Positions 27,233 through 37,038 of a stretch of DNA of 64,000 nucleotides are shown piece by piece (position 1 is the first letter of the stretch; the number at the start of each line of letters is the position of its first letter). Where the stretch lies: positions 496,001-560,000 of the forward strand of contig NZ_CP073760.1 of NCBI RefSeq assembly GCF_018399035.1, read 5' to 3'. The notes under the pieces were generated by a model. It made no database searches, was not told the DNA's origin, and saw nothing but the letters and a program-made list of their open reading frames with translations. This DNA comes from Thiocapsa sp. (lineage in GTDB: Bacteria; Pseudomonadota; Gammaproteobacteria; Chromatiales; Chromatiaceae). The position numbers and the translations under genes were made by a program.

Positions 27233-28173
27233 TGGGAAGGGGGCACGACAGCCCGAAGGTCCGCGCGCTCGCGCGCCTTCTCTTGGGTGTCTCGATCGCC
27301 GTCCTCGTCGGCTGCGCCGTTCCCGACCAGATGACCGAGCCGAGGTCCGGGCAGGCCTCCGATCAAGGCTTCGGCTTGGACCGCAATAGGATCCCGGGCT
27401 CGACCAGCCCCCCGCAAGGCATGAGCCGGAGCGATTGGTTGAGCAGGGTCGCCGCCTGCCATCTCCTGCGTGTCGGACAGAATCTCGACGTCGCCGTGAC
27501 CGATTCCGCCGTGATTGCCGCCGCCGACAAGTACGGCTTCCGGGTCGATGCGATCATCGAACGATCCAATCAGCTGGTCGTCGAGTACGGCGCGCGCGGG
27601 CCGGCACTCCTCGCCTTCGCGACCGAGTCCTGTATGCAAGTCTCCGACGCGACCGCAATGGCCTCGACCTTGGTGCGTTTCGAGCCGGACGGGACCTTGC
27701 GGATGCATTGGCTGCGCATCGACGGTGCGGAGATCGGCGACGGATTCGCCGAGAAGACCATCGGCGAGATGCGCCGCGCGCGTGCCGTCGGTTTGGTGAT
27801 CAACAGCCCCGGGGGCTCGGTCTTCGAGGCGCGCAAACTCGGACGCTACCTGCGCACCATGGGCCTGCGCACCGCCGTCGATCAGGCCTGTACCTCGGCC
27901 TGCATCGATGTGCTCGCGGGAGGCGTCGAACGCTACGTCACGCCCGATGCGAAGCTGGGGATCCATCAGAGCAAGGTTCCGAGGCGCTTCAGCAGTCATG
28001 AGGGCGGACAGCTCTATGTCGCCGATGCCTTCCTCTATCTCCGCGAGATGGGCATCGACCCGGATGTCGCCATCGCCGCAGCCTCCGTGCCCAACAACAA
28101 GATCCTTCTGATCTCTCTCTCCGATGCGCTGCAAACCGGCCTGGTCACGGACGTGATCGAGCGCGTGGAGTGA
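27232..28173 (+). CDS. Lipoprotein with ClpP/crotonase-like serine protease fold
   Basis: A 313-residue predicted lipoprotein. The signal LLLGVSIAVLVGC ends in a lipobox LVGC (C about 25). The C-terminal half has ClpP-class features: GLVINSPGGSVFEARKLG (oxyanion segment), then ACTSACIDVLAGG with the likely nucleophilic serine, and LGIHQ near the expected histidine. It resembles predicted periplasmic proteins of the COG3904 kind; the substrate is unknown. The ATG overlaps the last base of the hisHF stop, suggesting co-transcription although a functional link is not obvious. Confidence 0.78.
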   Translation: MGRGHDSPKVRALARLLLGVSIAVLVGCAVPDQMTEPRSGQASDQGFGLDRNRIPGSTSPPQGMSRSDWLSRVAACHLLRVGQNLDVAVTDSAVIAAADKYGFRVDAIIERSNQLVVEYGARGPALLAFATESCMQVSDATAMASTLVRFEPDGTLRMHWLRIDGAEIGDGFAEKTIGEMRRARAVGLVINSPGGSVFEARKLGRYLRTMGLRTAVDQACTSACIDVLAGGVERYVTPDAKLGIHQSKVPRRFSSHEGGQLYVADAFLYLREMGIDPDVAIAAASVPNNKILLISLSDALQTGLVTDVIERVE

Positions 28174-28185
28174 AGACCGGCTGGT

Positions 28186-28212
28186 GGTGGACGAGCGAGA
28201 GCGAAGTCCACC
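28186..28212. repeat. Short palindrome GTGGAC-GTCCAC, copy 1
   Basis: GTGGAC and GTCCAC enclose a GAGCGAGAGCGAA core. The same block recurs near 40219-40246. It lies just after the stop of the ClpP-like gene and may form a hairpin in its transcript. Confidence 0.7.
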
Positions 28213-28390
28213 AGGTTCTTGCGCGGGCTTGGGCGGGAGTCGCTCGTGACACCGCTCTGCGGTGGCACGATGGCCCGAGTGACGAGCACGGCCCGAGCAC
28301 GGCCCGATCGAAAGAGTTCGCAAAAAACATGCGTTGGATCAAAAAAAACATCTGGATCAAAGCCTTCTGTTGATATCCAATAGTAACGAT

Positions 28391-28429
28391 TTACAGAATT
28401 ATGATAGTTAATAGATCATAATTCCGTAA
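28391..28429. promoter_or_regulatory. Long AT-rich inverted repeat upstream of rnfB, candidate operator
   Basis: TTACAGAATTATGAT (28391-28405) faces ATCATAATTCCGTAA (28415-28429). These 15-bp arms have a single mismatch around a 9-bp spacer. It sits in the most AT-rich stretch of the region, 143 bp before the rnfB start, between the upstream gene and an 11.6-kb operon. It looks like a binding site for a dimeric regulator rather than a terminator, since no T-run adjoins. The surrounding gap 28174-28572 holds nothing else but the short palindrome at 28186. Confidence 0.6.
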
Positions 28430-28572
28430 GATTCGCATAGTCTTTTGGACGACAGACAATCCGTGCTCGCGTTCAGGCGATGCGGCACAACCGAACGATT
28501 GCGGCGCAGATCCGAAACTGCGCCCGGTTCACCTCAGGGTCTCCGTCCGACCTTTGCCTGATAGAGCAGTTT

Positions 28573-29439
28573 ATGGCATCCATCTTCACCGCTGTCGGTT
28601 TCATGGCCGCTCTCGGCCTGCTGCTCGCCACGATCTTGATCCTGGCGAATCGGAGGCTTTACGTCTACGAAGACCCGCGCATCGATCAGGTCGAGGATCT
28701 GCTGCCGCGCGCCAACTGCGGCGCCTGCGGCATCGCGGGTTGCCGGGCGTTCGCCGAGATGCTGGTGAAGGGCGAGATCGCGCCCGGCCGCTGCACGGTC
28801 AATTCACCCGCGACGAATACGCTCATCGCCGATTTCCTGGGCGTGGACCTCGGCGCCGACGAGAAGCGTGTCGCGCGTCTGGCCTGTGCCGGCGGGGCCC
28901 ACGTCGCCTTCCTGCGGGCCTCCTACGGCGGTCTCGAATCCTGCCGTGCCGCCGCCTTGGTCTCCGGTGGCGGCAAGGGCTGCTCCTGGGGCTGTCTCGG
29001 GATGGGCGATTGCGCCGAGGTCTGCGGCTTCGCTGCGATCCGACTCGACCGCCACGGCCTGCCGGTCGTGGATGCCGCCAAGTGCACCGCCTGCGGCGAT
29101 TGCGTCACCGCCTGTCCGAAGGATCTCTTCAGCCTGCATGTCGTCAGCCATCGCCTGTGGCTCGCCTGCAAGAACCTGGACCCGGGGGACGAGGGCGAGC
29201 ACGAATGCGATGTCGTCTGTACCGCGTGCGGACGCTGTGCGCAGGATTCCCCCGAGGGATTGATCGAGATTCGGGACAACCTGGCCGTCGTGGACTACAC
29301 CAAGAACGCGATCGCCTCGAAGGTCGCCATCGAGCGCTGTCCGACCGGCGCGATTGTGTGGCTTGAGCCGGACGGTCGGATCATCAAAGGAAAGGACGCC
29401 AAAAAGGTGGTCCGGAAAGAGGCATTGCCACTGGCTTGA
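28573..29439 (+). CDS. rnfB: Rnf electron transport complex subunit B
   Basis: Membrane-anchored iron-sulfur subunit that receives electrons from ferredoxin. It has 288 residues: an N-terminal helix (about 4-24), then the 4Fe-4S motif NCGACGIAGCRAFAEM (about 47-62), and two further clusters in KCTACGDCVTACP and the VCTACGRCAQDSP region. A longer frame to 28480 is open, but ATG 28573 gives the usual start before the helix. It is first in the cluster, whereas E. coli starts with rsxA. Confidence 0.93.
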   Translation: MASIFTAVGFMAALGLLLATILILANRRLYVYEDPRIDQVEDLLPRANCGACGIAGCRAFAEMLVKGEIAPGRCTVNSPATNTLIADFLGVDLGADEKRVARLACAGGAHVAFLRASYGGLESCRAAALVSGGGKGCSWGCLGMGDCAEVCGFAAIRLDRHGLPVVDAAKCTACGDCVTACPKDLFSLHVVSHRLWLACKNLDPGDEGEHECDVVCTACGRCAQDSPEGLIEIRDNLAVVDYTKNAIASKVAIERCPTGAIVWLEPDGRIIKGKDAKKVVRKEALPLA

Positions 29440-29582
29440 CGCCTCGGCCGGGATCGACATTCGCCCGAATCGGGACTCCCGAAGACGGCAGAGCGAAGAA
29501 TCGAAGCATACCCCTGTCGCGCCCTCGTGCCCCGGCCTATCGCCGGCGTCCGGGCCCCGGGGGTCAACCACAGAGAAGCCCC

Positions 29583-32500
29583 ATGTTCGGAAAGCCCATG
29601 TTTGGAAATAAGGACGAGAAGCAGGTCAAGTATCCCGGCACACGGATGGCGATGGACGGCAACACCGCCGTCATCATGTGCGAGCGCGAAGCCTCCGACG
29701 CGGCCGGCGCTTACCCAATCACGCCCTCCACCCAGATGGGCGAATATTGGTCGGAAGAGGTCGCGAACGGTCACCTCAACGTGTCCGGAAATCCACTGAT
29801 CTTCGTCGAGCCCGAATCCGAGCATGCCGCGGCGGCCGTCACCGCCGGCATGTCCATGACCGGACTGCGTGCAGTCAACTTCTCGTCCGCCCAAGGCGTG
29901 GCCTTCATGCACGAGTCGCTCTACGCGGCCGTCGGCAAGCGCCTGCCCTATATCCTGAACATCGGCGCGCGTGCGATCACCAAGTCGAGTCTGAACGTCC
30001 ACTGCGCCCATGACGACTATCACTGCATCGACGATACCGGCTTCACCCAGGTCTTCGGCAAGAGCGCCCAAGAGGCGGCGGATCTGAACCTGATCGCACG
30101 CAAGATCGCCGAGCTGACCTTGACGCCCGCCGCGGTCTGCCAGGACGGCTTTCTGACGACCCATCTCATCGAGCCGCTGCTCGTGCCCGAGCGTGAATTG
30201 ATCGCCGAGTTCTGCGGTCGCCCGGACGACATCATCGCCTGCCCGACCCCGGCCCAGAAGCTGGTCTACGGACCGACCCGCCGCCGCGTCCCCTTGGTCT
30301 GGGACGTCGACAACCCGGTGTCCTCCGGCTCGGTTCAGAACCAAGACGCCTACATGCAGGCCGTCGCCGCCCAGCGCCCCTATTTCTTCGATCACATCGA
30401 GCCGATTGCCGAGCAGGTGATGGACGAGTTCCATGCACTGACCGGGCGGCGCTATCAGCGCGCCGGCGGCTATCGGCTGGAGGATGCCGACTACCTCATC
30501 CTCGGCCAAGGCAGCATGCTCACCCAGGCGGAGGCGGTGACCGATTACCTGCGCGAGACCCGCAAGCTCAAGGTCGGCGTCGTCAACCTGACCATGTATC
30601 GTCCCTTCCCGGGCGATCTCATCGGGCAGATTCTCAAAGGCAGGAAGGGCGTGGCGGTGCTCGAGCGCACCGACCAGCCTCTGGCCGAAGATCTGCCGAT
30701 CATGCGCGAAGTCCGTGCGGCCATCACCAAGTGCCTGGAGAACGGCAGTGCTGAGAAGGGCGAGCGCCTGCCCTATCCGGACTACGCCGTCTATCGTCAG
30801 GGCGACATGCCGCGGCTCTATTCGGGTTGCTACGGACTGGGCTCGCGCGATCTGCAGCCCGAGGGCCTGATCGCCGCGATCGAGAACATGCTCCCCGACG
30901 GTGCGCACCGTCGATTCTTCTATTTGTCGGTCGACTTCATCCGCAAACCCTTCGACCCCAAGGACGAGATCCGCATCCAGGCCCTCAAGGATGCCTATCC
31001 GCACATTGGCGAGCTCTCCCTGCGCGGCAGCGAGAATCCCAACCTCCTGCCCAAGGGCGCCATCACCGTGCGCATGCATTCGGTCGGCGGTTGGGGCGCG
31101 GTCACCACAGGCAAGAACCTGGCGATGACCCTCTATGATCTGCTCGGTTTCGACATCCGTGCCAATCCCAAGTACGGCTCGGAGAAGAAGGGTCAACCGA
31201 CCACCTACTTCCTCTCCGCCGCACCCGAGCCGATCCGGCTCAACTGCGAATACACCTATGTCGACGTGGTCCTGAGCCCGGACCCGAACGTCTTTACGCA
31301 TTCCAACCCGCTCGCCGGGCTGGATCGGGGAGGGCGCTTCATCGTCCAAGCGAGCCTCGACAACCCCGAGCAGGTCTGGGCGAGCTTCCCGCCGGCCGCG
31401 CGCAAATACATCGTCGAGCACGAGATCCGCGTCTATTACATCGACGGCTTCAAGATCGCCCGCGAAGAGGCTTCGGATCCGGAGCTGCAGTTCCGCATGC
31501 AGGGCAACGCCTTCCAGGGCGCCTTCTTTGCCGCCTCGCCCCTGCTGGAGCGGGCCGGGCTCGACGAGGCCGGTCTCTTCTCCGCCATGGAAGAGCAGAT
31601 CCGGCACAAGTTCGGGGCCAAGGGCGAGCGCGTCGTGCAGGACAACCTGCGCATCGTGCGCCGCGGCTTCGACGAGATCGTCGAGATCGTCGACAAACCC
31701 ATGATCAGCGGTCAGCTCTTGCCCCGCAAGGAGGTCGGTCTCCCGGTCATGCTCAAGCAGCTGCCCGAGGGCGACGGCGGGATCACCGACGTGCATCGCT
31801 TCTGGGAGCAGACCGGCGCCTTCTATGCCAGCGGTCGCGGCAACGACAACCTGGCCGATCCGCACATGGCCCTGTCGCTGATGCCGGCCTCGAGCGGCGT
31901 CTATCGCGACATGACCCAGATCCGCTTTACCTATCCCAAGTATGTGCCCGAGAACTGCACCGCCTGCGGCAACTGCTTCTCGGTCTGTCCGGACAGCGCC
32001 ATCCCGGGTCTGGTCAACAAAGTCTCCGACATCTTCGCCGCCGCCATCGCACGGGTGGAACGCGGCATGCCCACGCAGCATCTGCGCCGCGAGACCCGCA
32101 ATGTCGAGAAGCGTCTGCGCACGCTGATCGAGGGCGCAGGGGATGCCCCCGACATGCGTGAGCTGATGGACCGCGCGGTGCTCGAGACCCTCGCCGCCTA
32201 TCAGGGCGAGCCCGAGCAGAAGGCCGTCATGGAGCAGGAATTCGGCCTCATGACGCAGGCCCTCGGCGACTATCAGTTCGCCGTCACCAAGCCCTATTGG
32301 TCGAGCCGCGAGAAGAAGCAGAAAGGCAGCGGCGGACTCTTCAGCATTACCATCAACCCCTACACCTGTAAGGGCTGCGACGAGTGTATCGAGGTGTGCA
32401 ACGACGGCGCCCTCGTCTCCGAGCCACAGACGACGCAAACGATCGAGGAGATGCGGGCCAAGTGGGACTTCTGGCTTGATCTGCCGACCACGGATCCGGA

Positions 32501-34523
32501 TTTCATTCGCATCGATGATCTCGACGACAAGATCGGCGCGCTTGAAACCCTGCTGCTCGACAAGTCGAACTATCAGTCGATGGTCTCGGGCGACGGCTCC
32601 TGTATGGGCTGCGGCGAGAAGACGGTGATCCATCTGTTCACGTCGACCGTCGCTGCACTCATGCAGGGCCGTGTGAAACGTCACCTCGCCGAGCTCGACG
32701 ACCTGATCGACCGGCTCGAGACCCATATCCGGTTGAAGCTCGCCTCCAAGATCGACCTGACCAACGTGGCCGCGATCAGCAAGGCCGTCGAGGCGCACAA
32801 GGACGCCGACCTGCGCCTGTCGGATCTGTCGGCCGAGCTGGATCAGGATCGCAGCGCCGAGCCGGTCGATCCCGAGTGGCTGACCTGGGCCACGGGTCTG
32901 CTGGGCAAGTTGCGTCACCTCAAGTCCCAGTACACCGCCACCCAGCCGCGCGCGTCCATGGGCATCGTCAACGCCACCGGCTGCTCCTCGGTCTGGGGCG
33001 GGACCTTCCCCTTCAACCCCTATCCCTTCCCCTGGTCGAACCACCTCTTCCAGGATTCGCCCTCGATCGCGCTCGGTCTGTTCGAAGGGCACATGCGCAA
33101 GATGGGCGATGGCTTCAAGGCGATCCGCATGGCGCGCCTGGAGCTCGATCGCGGCTACAACCCGGCCGAGCACGGCGAGGCCCTGACCTACTTCGGCTGG
33201 AAGGACTTCTCCGACGAGGAATGGCTGCTCTGTCCGCCGGTCGTCGCGGTCGGCGGCGACGGGGCCATGTACGACATCGGCTTCCAGAACCTCTCGCGTG
33301 CGCTCATGTCCGGCCACCCGGTGAAGATCATGGTGCTCGACACCCAGGTCTACTCCAACACGGGTGGTCAGTCCTGTACCTCCGGCTTTATCGGACAGGT
33401 CGCCGACATGGCCCCCTACGGCAAGGTCGGCAAGGGCAAGAGCGAGATCCGCAAGGAGATGGGTCTCATCGGCATGGCCCATCGCACCAGCTTCGTGCTC
33501 AACGGTGCGGCCGCCAACCTCACGCACCTGCTCGAAGGCTTCATCGACGGACTCAATGCCCGTCATCCGGCACTGTTCAACATCTACACCAGCTGCCAGC
33601 CCGAGCACGGCATCGGCGACGAGATGTCCATGCATCAAAGCCGCATGGCGATCGAGTCGCGCGCCTACCCGTTGTTCCGCTTCGATCCGGATGCCGGCAC
33701 CAGCTTCGAGGAATGCTGCTCCATCGAGGGCAATCCGAACATCGACCAGGACTGGATCAACTGGACGCTGAAGTACACCGACGAGAAGGGCGAGCCAGCC
33801 GAGATGACCGTCCCCTTCACCTTTGCGGACTTTGCGATGTCCGAGGGTCGGTTCCGTAAACACTTCCGCAAGGCCCCGCCCGAGACCTGGAACGACGCCA
33901 TGGTCCCCATGGCCGAGTTTCTGGACATGGACGAAGACGCGCGCATCGGACACTTCCCTTATGTCTGGGGTGTGGACGCGAAGAATCGCTTGATGCGGGT
34001 GCTGGTCTCCCAAGAGCTGGTCAGCTCGTGCGAAGAGCGCCGTGCCTTCTGGACGCAGTTGCGCGGGATCTGCGGACACCTCAACAAGGTCGACGTCGAG
34101 GCGGTGCGCAATCAGGCCAAGGCCGAGATGGCACAGAAGCTCACCAGCAGCCTGCTTGCGATGGCCGGCGGTGATGCGGGAGCGTTCGCGTCCCTCGCGG
34201 GCGGCAACGGCCACGGCGGCAACGGCATGGCGGCGGCCGGCAGCAACGGCGCCGGCAACGGTGCGGCGGCGGACTGGGAGGCGGTCTGGGTCGAGACCCC
34301 GGAATGCACCGCCTGCGACGAGTGCATCACCATCAACCCCAAGATCTTTAAGTACAACGGCGAGAAGAAGGCCGAGGTGATCGATCCCAAGGCCGGCTCC
34401 TATCAGGACATCGTCAAGGCCGCCGAGAAGTGCACCGCCGGCTGCATCCACCCGGGGACGCCATGGAACCCGGCAGAGGCCGGCCTGGAGAAGCTGCTCA
34501 AGCGGGCTGCGAAGTATCAGTAA
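29583..34523 (+). CDS. nifJ: Giant pyruvate:ferredoxin (flavodoxin) oxidoreductase with C-terminal ferredoxin
   Basis: Oxidises pyruvate to acetyl-CoA and CO2 with reduction of ferredoxin, or the reverse. Its 1646 residues exceed the usual ~1170-1200. The order is pyruvate-binding domain (SDAAGAYPITPSTQMGEYWS), gamma-type domain, cluster motifs NCTACGNCFSVCP (about 791) and TCKGCDECIEVC (about 930), CMGCGEK near 1006, TPP domain GGDGAMYDIGFQNL with YSNTGGQS (about 1224-1265), a Gly/Asn/Ala-rich linker (about 1535-1565), then a ferredoxin-like tail CTACDEC ... CTAGCIHPG. It lies between rnfB and rnfC. ATG 29583 is favoured by an AGAGAAG site. The direction in vivo is not shown. Confidence 0.92.
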   Translation: MFGKPMFGNKDEKQVKYPGTRMAMDGNTAVIMCEREASDAAGAYPITPSTQMGEYWSEEVANGHLNVSGNPLIFVEPESEHAAAAVTAGMSMTGLRAVNFSSAQGVAFMHESLYAAVGKRLPYILNIGARAITKSSLNVHCAHDDYHCIDDTGFTQVFGKSAQEAADLNLIARKIAELTLTPAAVCQDGFLTTHLIEPLLVPERELIAEFCGRPDDIIACPTPAQKLVYGPTRRRVPLVWDVDNPVSSGSVQNQDAYMQAVAAQRPYFFDHIEPIAEQVMDEFHALTGRRYQRAGGYRLEDADYLILGQGSMLTQAEAVTDYLRETRKLKVGVVNLTMYRPFPGDLIGQILKGRKGVAVLERTDQPLAEDLPIMREVRAAITKCLENGSAEKGERLPYPDYAVYRQGDMPRLYSGCYGLGSRDLQPEGLIAAIENMLPDGAHRRFFYLSVDFIRKPFDPKDEIRIQALKDAYPHIGELSLRGSENPNLLPKGAITVRMHSVGGWGAVTTGKNLAMTLYDLLGFDIRANPKYGSEKKGQPTTYFLSAAPEPIRLNCEYTYVDVVLSPDPNVFTHSNPLAGLDRGGRFIVQASLDNPEQVWASFPPAARKYIVEHEIRVYYIDGFKIAREEASDPELQFRMQGNAFQGAFFAASPLLERAGLDEAGLFSAMEEQIRHKFGAKGERVVQDNLRIVRRGFDEIVEIVDKPMISGQLLPRKEVGLPVMLKQLPEGDGGITDVHRFWEQTGAFYASGRGNDNLADPHMALSLMPASSGVYRDMTQIRFTYPKYVPENCTACGNCFSVCPDSAIPGLVNKVSDIFAAAIARVERGMPTQHLRRETRNVEKRLRTLIEGAGDAPDMRELMDRAVLETLAAYQGEPEQKAVMEQEFGLMTQALGDYQFAVTKPYWSSREKKQKGSGGLFSITINPYTCKGCDECIEVCNDGALVSEPQTTQTIEEMRAKWDFWLDLPTTDPDFIRIDDLDDKIGALETLLLDKSNYQSMVSGDGSCMGCGEKTVIHLFTSTVAALMQGRVKRHLAELDDLIDRLETHIRLKLASKIDLTNVAAISKAVEAHKDADLRLSDLSAELDQDRSAEPVDPEWLTWATGLLGKLRHLKSQYTATQPRASMGIVNATGCSSVWGGTFPFNPYPFPWSNHLFQDSPSIALGLFEGHMRKMGDGFKAIRMARLELDRGYNPAEHGEALTYFGWKDFSDEEWLLCPPVVAVGGDGAMYDIGFQNLSRALMSGHPVKIMVLDTQVYSNTGGQSCTSGFIGQVADMAPYGKVGKGKSEIRKEMGLIGMAHRTSFVLNGAAANLTHLLEGFIDGLNARHPALFNIYTSCQPEHGIGDEMSMHQSRMAIESRAYPLFRFDPDAGTSFEECCSIEGNPNIDQDWINWTLKYTDEKGEPAEMTVPFTFADFAMSEGRFRKHFRKAPPETWNDAMVPMAEFLDMDEDARIGHFPYVWGVDAKNRLMRVLVSQELVSSCEERRAFWTQLRGICGHLNKVDVEAVRNQAKAEMAQKLTSSLLAMAGGDAGAFASLAGGNGHGGNGMAAAGSNGAGNGAAADWEAVWVETPECTACDECITINPKIFKYNGEKKAEVIDPKAGSYQDIVKAAEKCTAGCIHPGTPWNPAEAGLEKLLKRAAKYQ

Positions 34524-34646
34524 GCGCGCCCCCTGATGCGCACCGCGAGGCGCGCTTGACTCGAGCGCGCCGCATCGCCGCGCGCCGGACCCTTCCGGTT
34601 CGGTGCGCGGCGCTATCCCGATCGAAATCCAACACAGCAGTCACGC

Positions 34647-35993
34647 ATGGGCCTTTTCAGTCTCTTCCAGCGCCATCGCACCTTCGACCACGGCATCTAC
34701 CCGGTCGAGCACAAGGAGTTGACGGCGGACAAGCCGATTCGCCGGCTTCCCTTTGCCCCCGAGCTGGTGATCCCGCTCGCCCAGCATAAGGGAGCGCCGG
34801 CAGTTTCCTTGGTCAAGGTCGGCCAAGAGGTGGTACGGGGCGAGCCGATCGCACGTGCCGAGGGATTCGTGTCGGTGCCGATGCATGCCCCGGCGACCGG
34901 GGTCATCCGGGCGATCGCGCTGGCGCCCAGTGCGGACGGACCCAAGACCCCGGCGATCTATCTCAAGGTCTACCACGCTGCGAGCCAGGAGGTGTTGTAC
35001 GACCTGGATCGCGACCTCGACGCCATGACGCCTGCACAGATCGTTGCGGCCGTCCAGGACGCCGGGCTGGTCGGACTCGGGGGCGCGGCCTTCCCGAGCC
35101 ACGTGAAGCTGCAGCCTCCTGCGGGCAAGGTCATCGAGACGGTCGTCGTCAACGGCTGCGAGTGCGAGCCTTATCTGACCTGCGACCATCGGATCATGCT
35201 CGAGCAGAGCGAGGCCCTGATCCGCGGCATCAAGCTCGCGCTCAAGGCGACCGGCGCCAAACGCGCCATCATCGGTGTCGAAGACAACAAGCTCGATGCC
35301 GTCGCTCATCTGCGAGCGGTCATCCCGAAAGATCTCCCCATCACTGCGGAGGCGGTGGAGACCAAGTATCCGCAAGGCGCGGAGAAGATGCTCATCAAGA
35401 GCCTCCTGCGCAAAGAGGTTCCGATCGGCGGTCTGCCGGCGGATATCGGCGTGGCGGTCTACAACGTCGGCACACTCGCCCAGATGGGCGACCTCTTGCC
35501 GAATGGCCGGGGGCTGATCGAGCGCGTCGTCACCGTGAGCGGTCCGGCGGTCTCCACCCCGGGCAATTTCATGGTCCCGATCGGCACGCCCTTGCGGTTT
35601 CTGCTCGGACAGGTCGGGCTCGCGGCAGACCGCGTCGGCGAGGTCATCCTCGGCGGCCCCATGATGGGTATGGCCGTCGCCTCGCTCGATGTGCCGGTGA
35701 CCAAGGCCGTCTCGGGCGTCGTTGCCCTGGAACGGGAAGACCCGGATCTGGACCGGCGCAAGGTCTATCCCTGCATCAAGTGCGCTGAATGTCTCAAGGC
35801 GTGCCCGGTCTCACTGAACCCGTCCATGCTCGGGGAGCTTGCACTTGCCCGCCAATACGAGCGCATGGCGGAGGAATTCAACCTGAATCAATGCTTCGAA
35901 TGCGGCTGCTGCGCCTATGTGTGCCCGTCGAATATCCCGCTGACGCAGTATTTCCGGATCGCCAAATCCATCAATCGGGATCGCAATGCCTAA
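34647..35993 (+). CDS. rnfC: Rnf complex subunit C
   Basis: Peripheral NADH/FMN and iron-sulfur subunit, 448 residues. It shows the flavin/NADH fold (GLVGLGGAAFPSHVKL then NGCECEPYLTCDH, about 148-176) and two C-terminal 4Fe-4S motifs, CIKCAECLKACP (about 375) and CFECGCCAYVCP (about 414). It lacks the long alanine/lysine-rich tail of E. coli RsxC. It overlaps rnfD by 8 bases. Confidence 0.95.
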   Translation: MGLFSLFQRHRTFDHGIYPVEHKELTADKPIRRLPFAPELVIPLAQHKGAPAVSLVKVGQEVVRGEPIARAEGFVSVPMHAPATGVIRAIALAPSADGPKTPAIYLKVYHAASQEVLYDLDRDLDAMTPAQIVAAVQDAGLVGLGGAAFPSHVKLQPPAGKVIETVVVNGCECEPYLTCDHRIMLEQSEALIRGIKLALKATGAKRAIIGVEDNKLDAVAHLRAVIPKDLPITAEAVETKYPQGAEKMLIKSLLRKEVPIGGLPADIGVAVYNVGTLAQMGDLLPNGRGLIERVVTVSGPAVSTPGNFMVPIGTPLRFLLGQVGLAADRVGEVILGGPMMGMAVASLDVPVTKAVSGVVALEREDPDLDRRKVYPCIKCAECLKACPVSLNPSMLGELALARQYERMAEEFNLNQCFECGCCAYVCPSNIPLTQYFRIAKSINRDRNA

Positions 35994-37035
35994 ACCCATC
36001 GAAATCAGAACCTCGCCGCATCTGAAGCGGGCGCTCAGCGTCGACCGCATCATGCGCAATGTGGTCTTTGCGCTGCTGCCGATCTGCGCCTTCGCGGTCT
36101 TTCAATTCGGGCTGAGCGCGCTGCTGTTGATCCTCACCACCACCAGTGCGGCGATTGCGACCGAGTGGTTTTTCGCCCGGGCGAGCGGGCGGGGCAACAC
36201 CGTCTCGGACTGGTCCGTCGTCATCACCGGCATCCTGCTTGCGCTCACCTTGCCTCCGGGCTTTCCGCTCTGGATGGCGGCGGTCGCCGCCTTCGTCGGC
36301 GTGGCCATGGGCAAGGCACTGTTCGGCGGGCTCGGCTACAACGTCATGAATCCGGCCCTGGTGGGGCGCGCCTTCGTGCAGGCGGCCTTCCCGGTGGCGA
36401 TCACGACCTGGACGCCCGCGTTCGCGCCCGGTCGCTTCACCGAGGTGATCCCCTCGACCTTCACGCTACCCTTTATGCAGCCGATTCCGGTTCAGGACTG
36501 GATCGCCGGTCTGCAGCTCGATGCCTGGACCGGTGCGACGCCGCTGGCACTGCAGAAGTTCCAGCAGATCGAGCCGCCCGTCACCGAGGTCTTTACCGGG
36601 ATGATTGCGGGCTCCGCCGGCGAGACCTCCGCGCTCCTGATCCTGATCTGCGGACTCTGGCTTGCCTTCAAACGCATGCTGGACTGGCGCATCCCGGTCG
36701 CGGTGTTGGCCGGCGCGGCACTCACTGCGCTGCCCTTTTGGCTGATGGACAGCAGTCTCTATCCGAGCCCCTGGTTCGTGCTCTTCTCGGGCGGACTCAT
36801 GCTCGGGGCCTGGTTCATGGCCAGCGACATGGTCGCCTCGCCGGTCACCACCAGCGGCCTCATCATCTACGGACTCTTCATCGGCATCCTGACGGTCGTG
36901 ATCCGTCTGTTCGGCGGTCTCGTGGAAGGCGTGATGTACGCGATCCTGCTCGCCAACGCAGCCGGACCCTTGATCTCGAGCTGGACACAGCCGCGCGTTT
37001 ACGGCGCGGTCAAGAAGACGCGGGAGGCGGAGTAG
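35986..37035 (+). CDS. rnfD: Rnf complex subunit D
   Basis: Membrane subunit with a covalently bound flavin, 349 residues and about eight to nine helices. The FMN-bearing threonine is expected in WTGATPL (about residue 185), corresponding to SGATPL in relatives. It is a main part of the ion path. It is tightly packed between rnfC (8-base overlap) and rnfG (3-base gap). Confidence 0.94.
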   Translation: MPKPIEIRTSPHLKRALSVDRIMRNVVFALLPICAFAVFQFGLSALLLILTTTSAAIATEWFFARASGRGNTVSDWSVVITGILLALTLPPGFPLWMAAVAAFVGVAMGKALFGGLGYNVMNPALVGRAFVQAAFPVAITTWTPAFAPGRFTEVIPSTFTLPFMQPIPVQDWIAGLQLDAWTGATPLALQKFQQIEPPVTEVFTGMIAGSAGETSALLILICGLWLAFKRMLDWRIPVAVLAGAALTALPFWLMDSSLYPSPWFVLFSGGLMLGAWFMASDMVASPVTTSGLIIYGLFIGILTVVIRLFGGLVEGVMYAILLANAAGPLISSWTQPRVYGAVKKTREAE

Positions 37036-37038
37036 ACC

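Noticed and set aside
29295..34451. A 1718-codon open frame on the minus strand
   Set aside because: It is the shadow of nifJ in a high-GC genome. The plus-strand frame has clear domain motifs and the minus frame has none.
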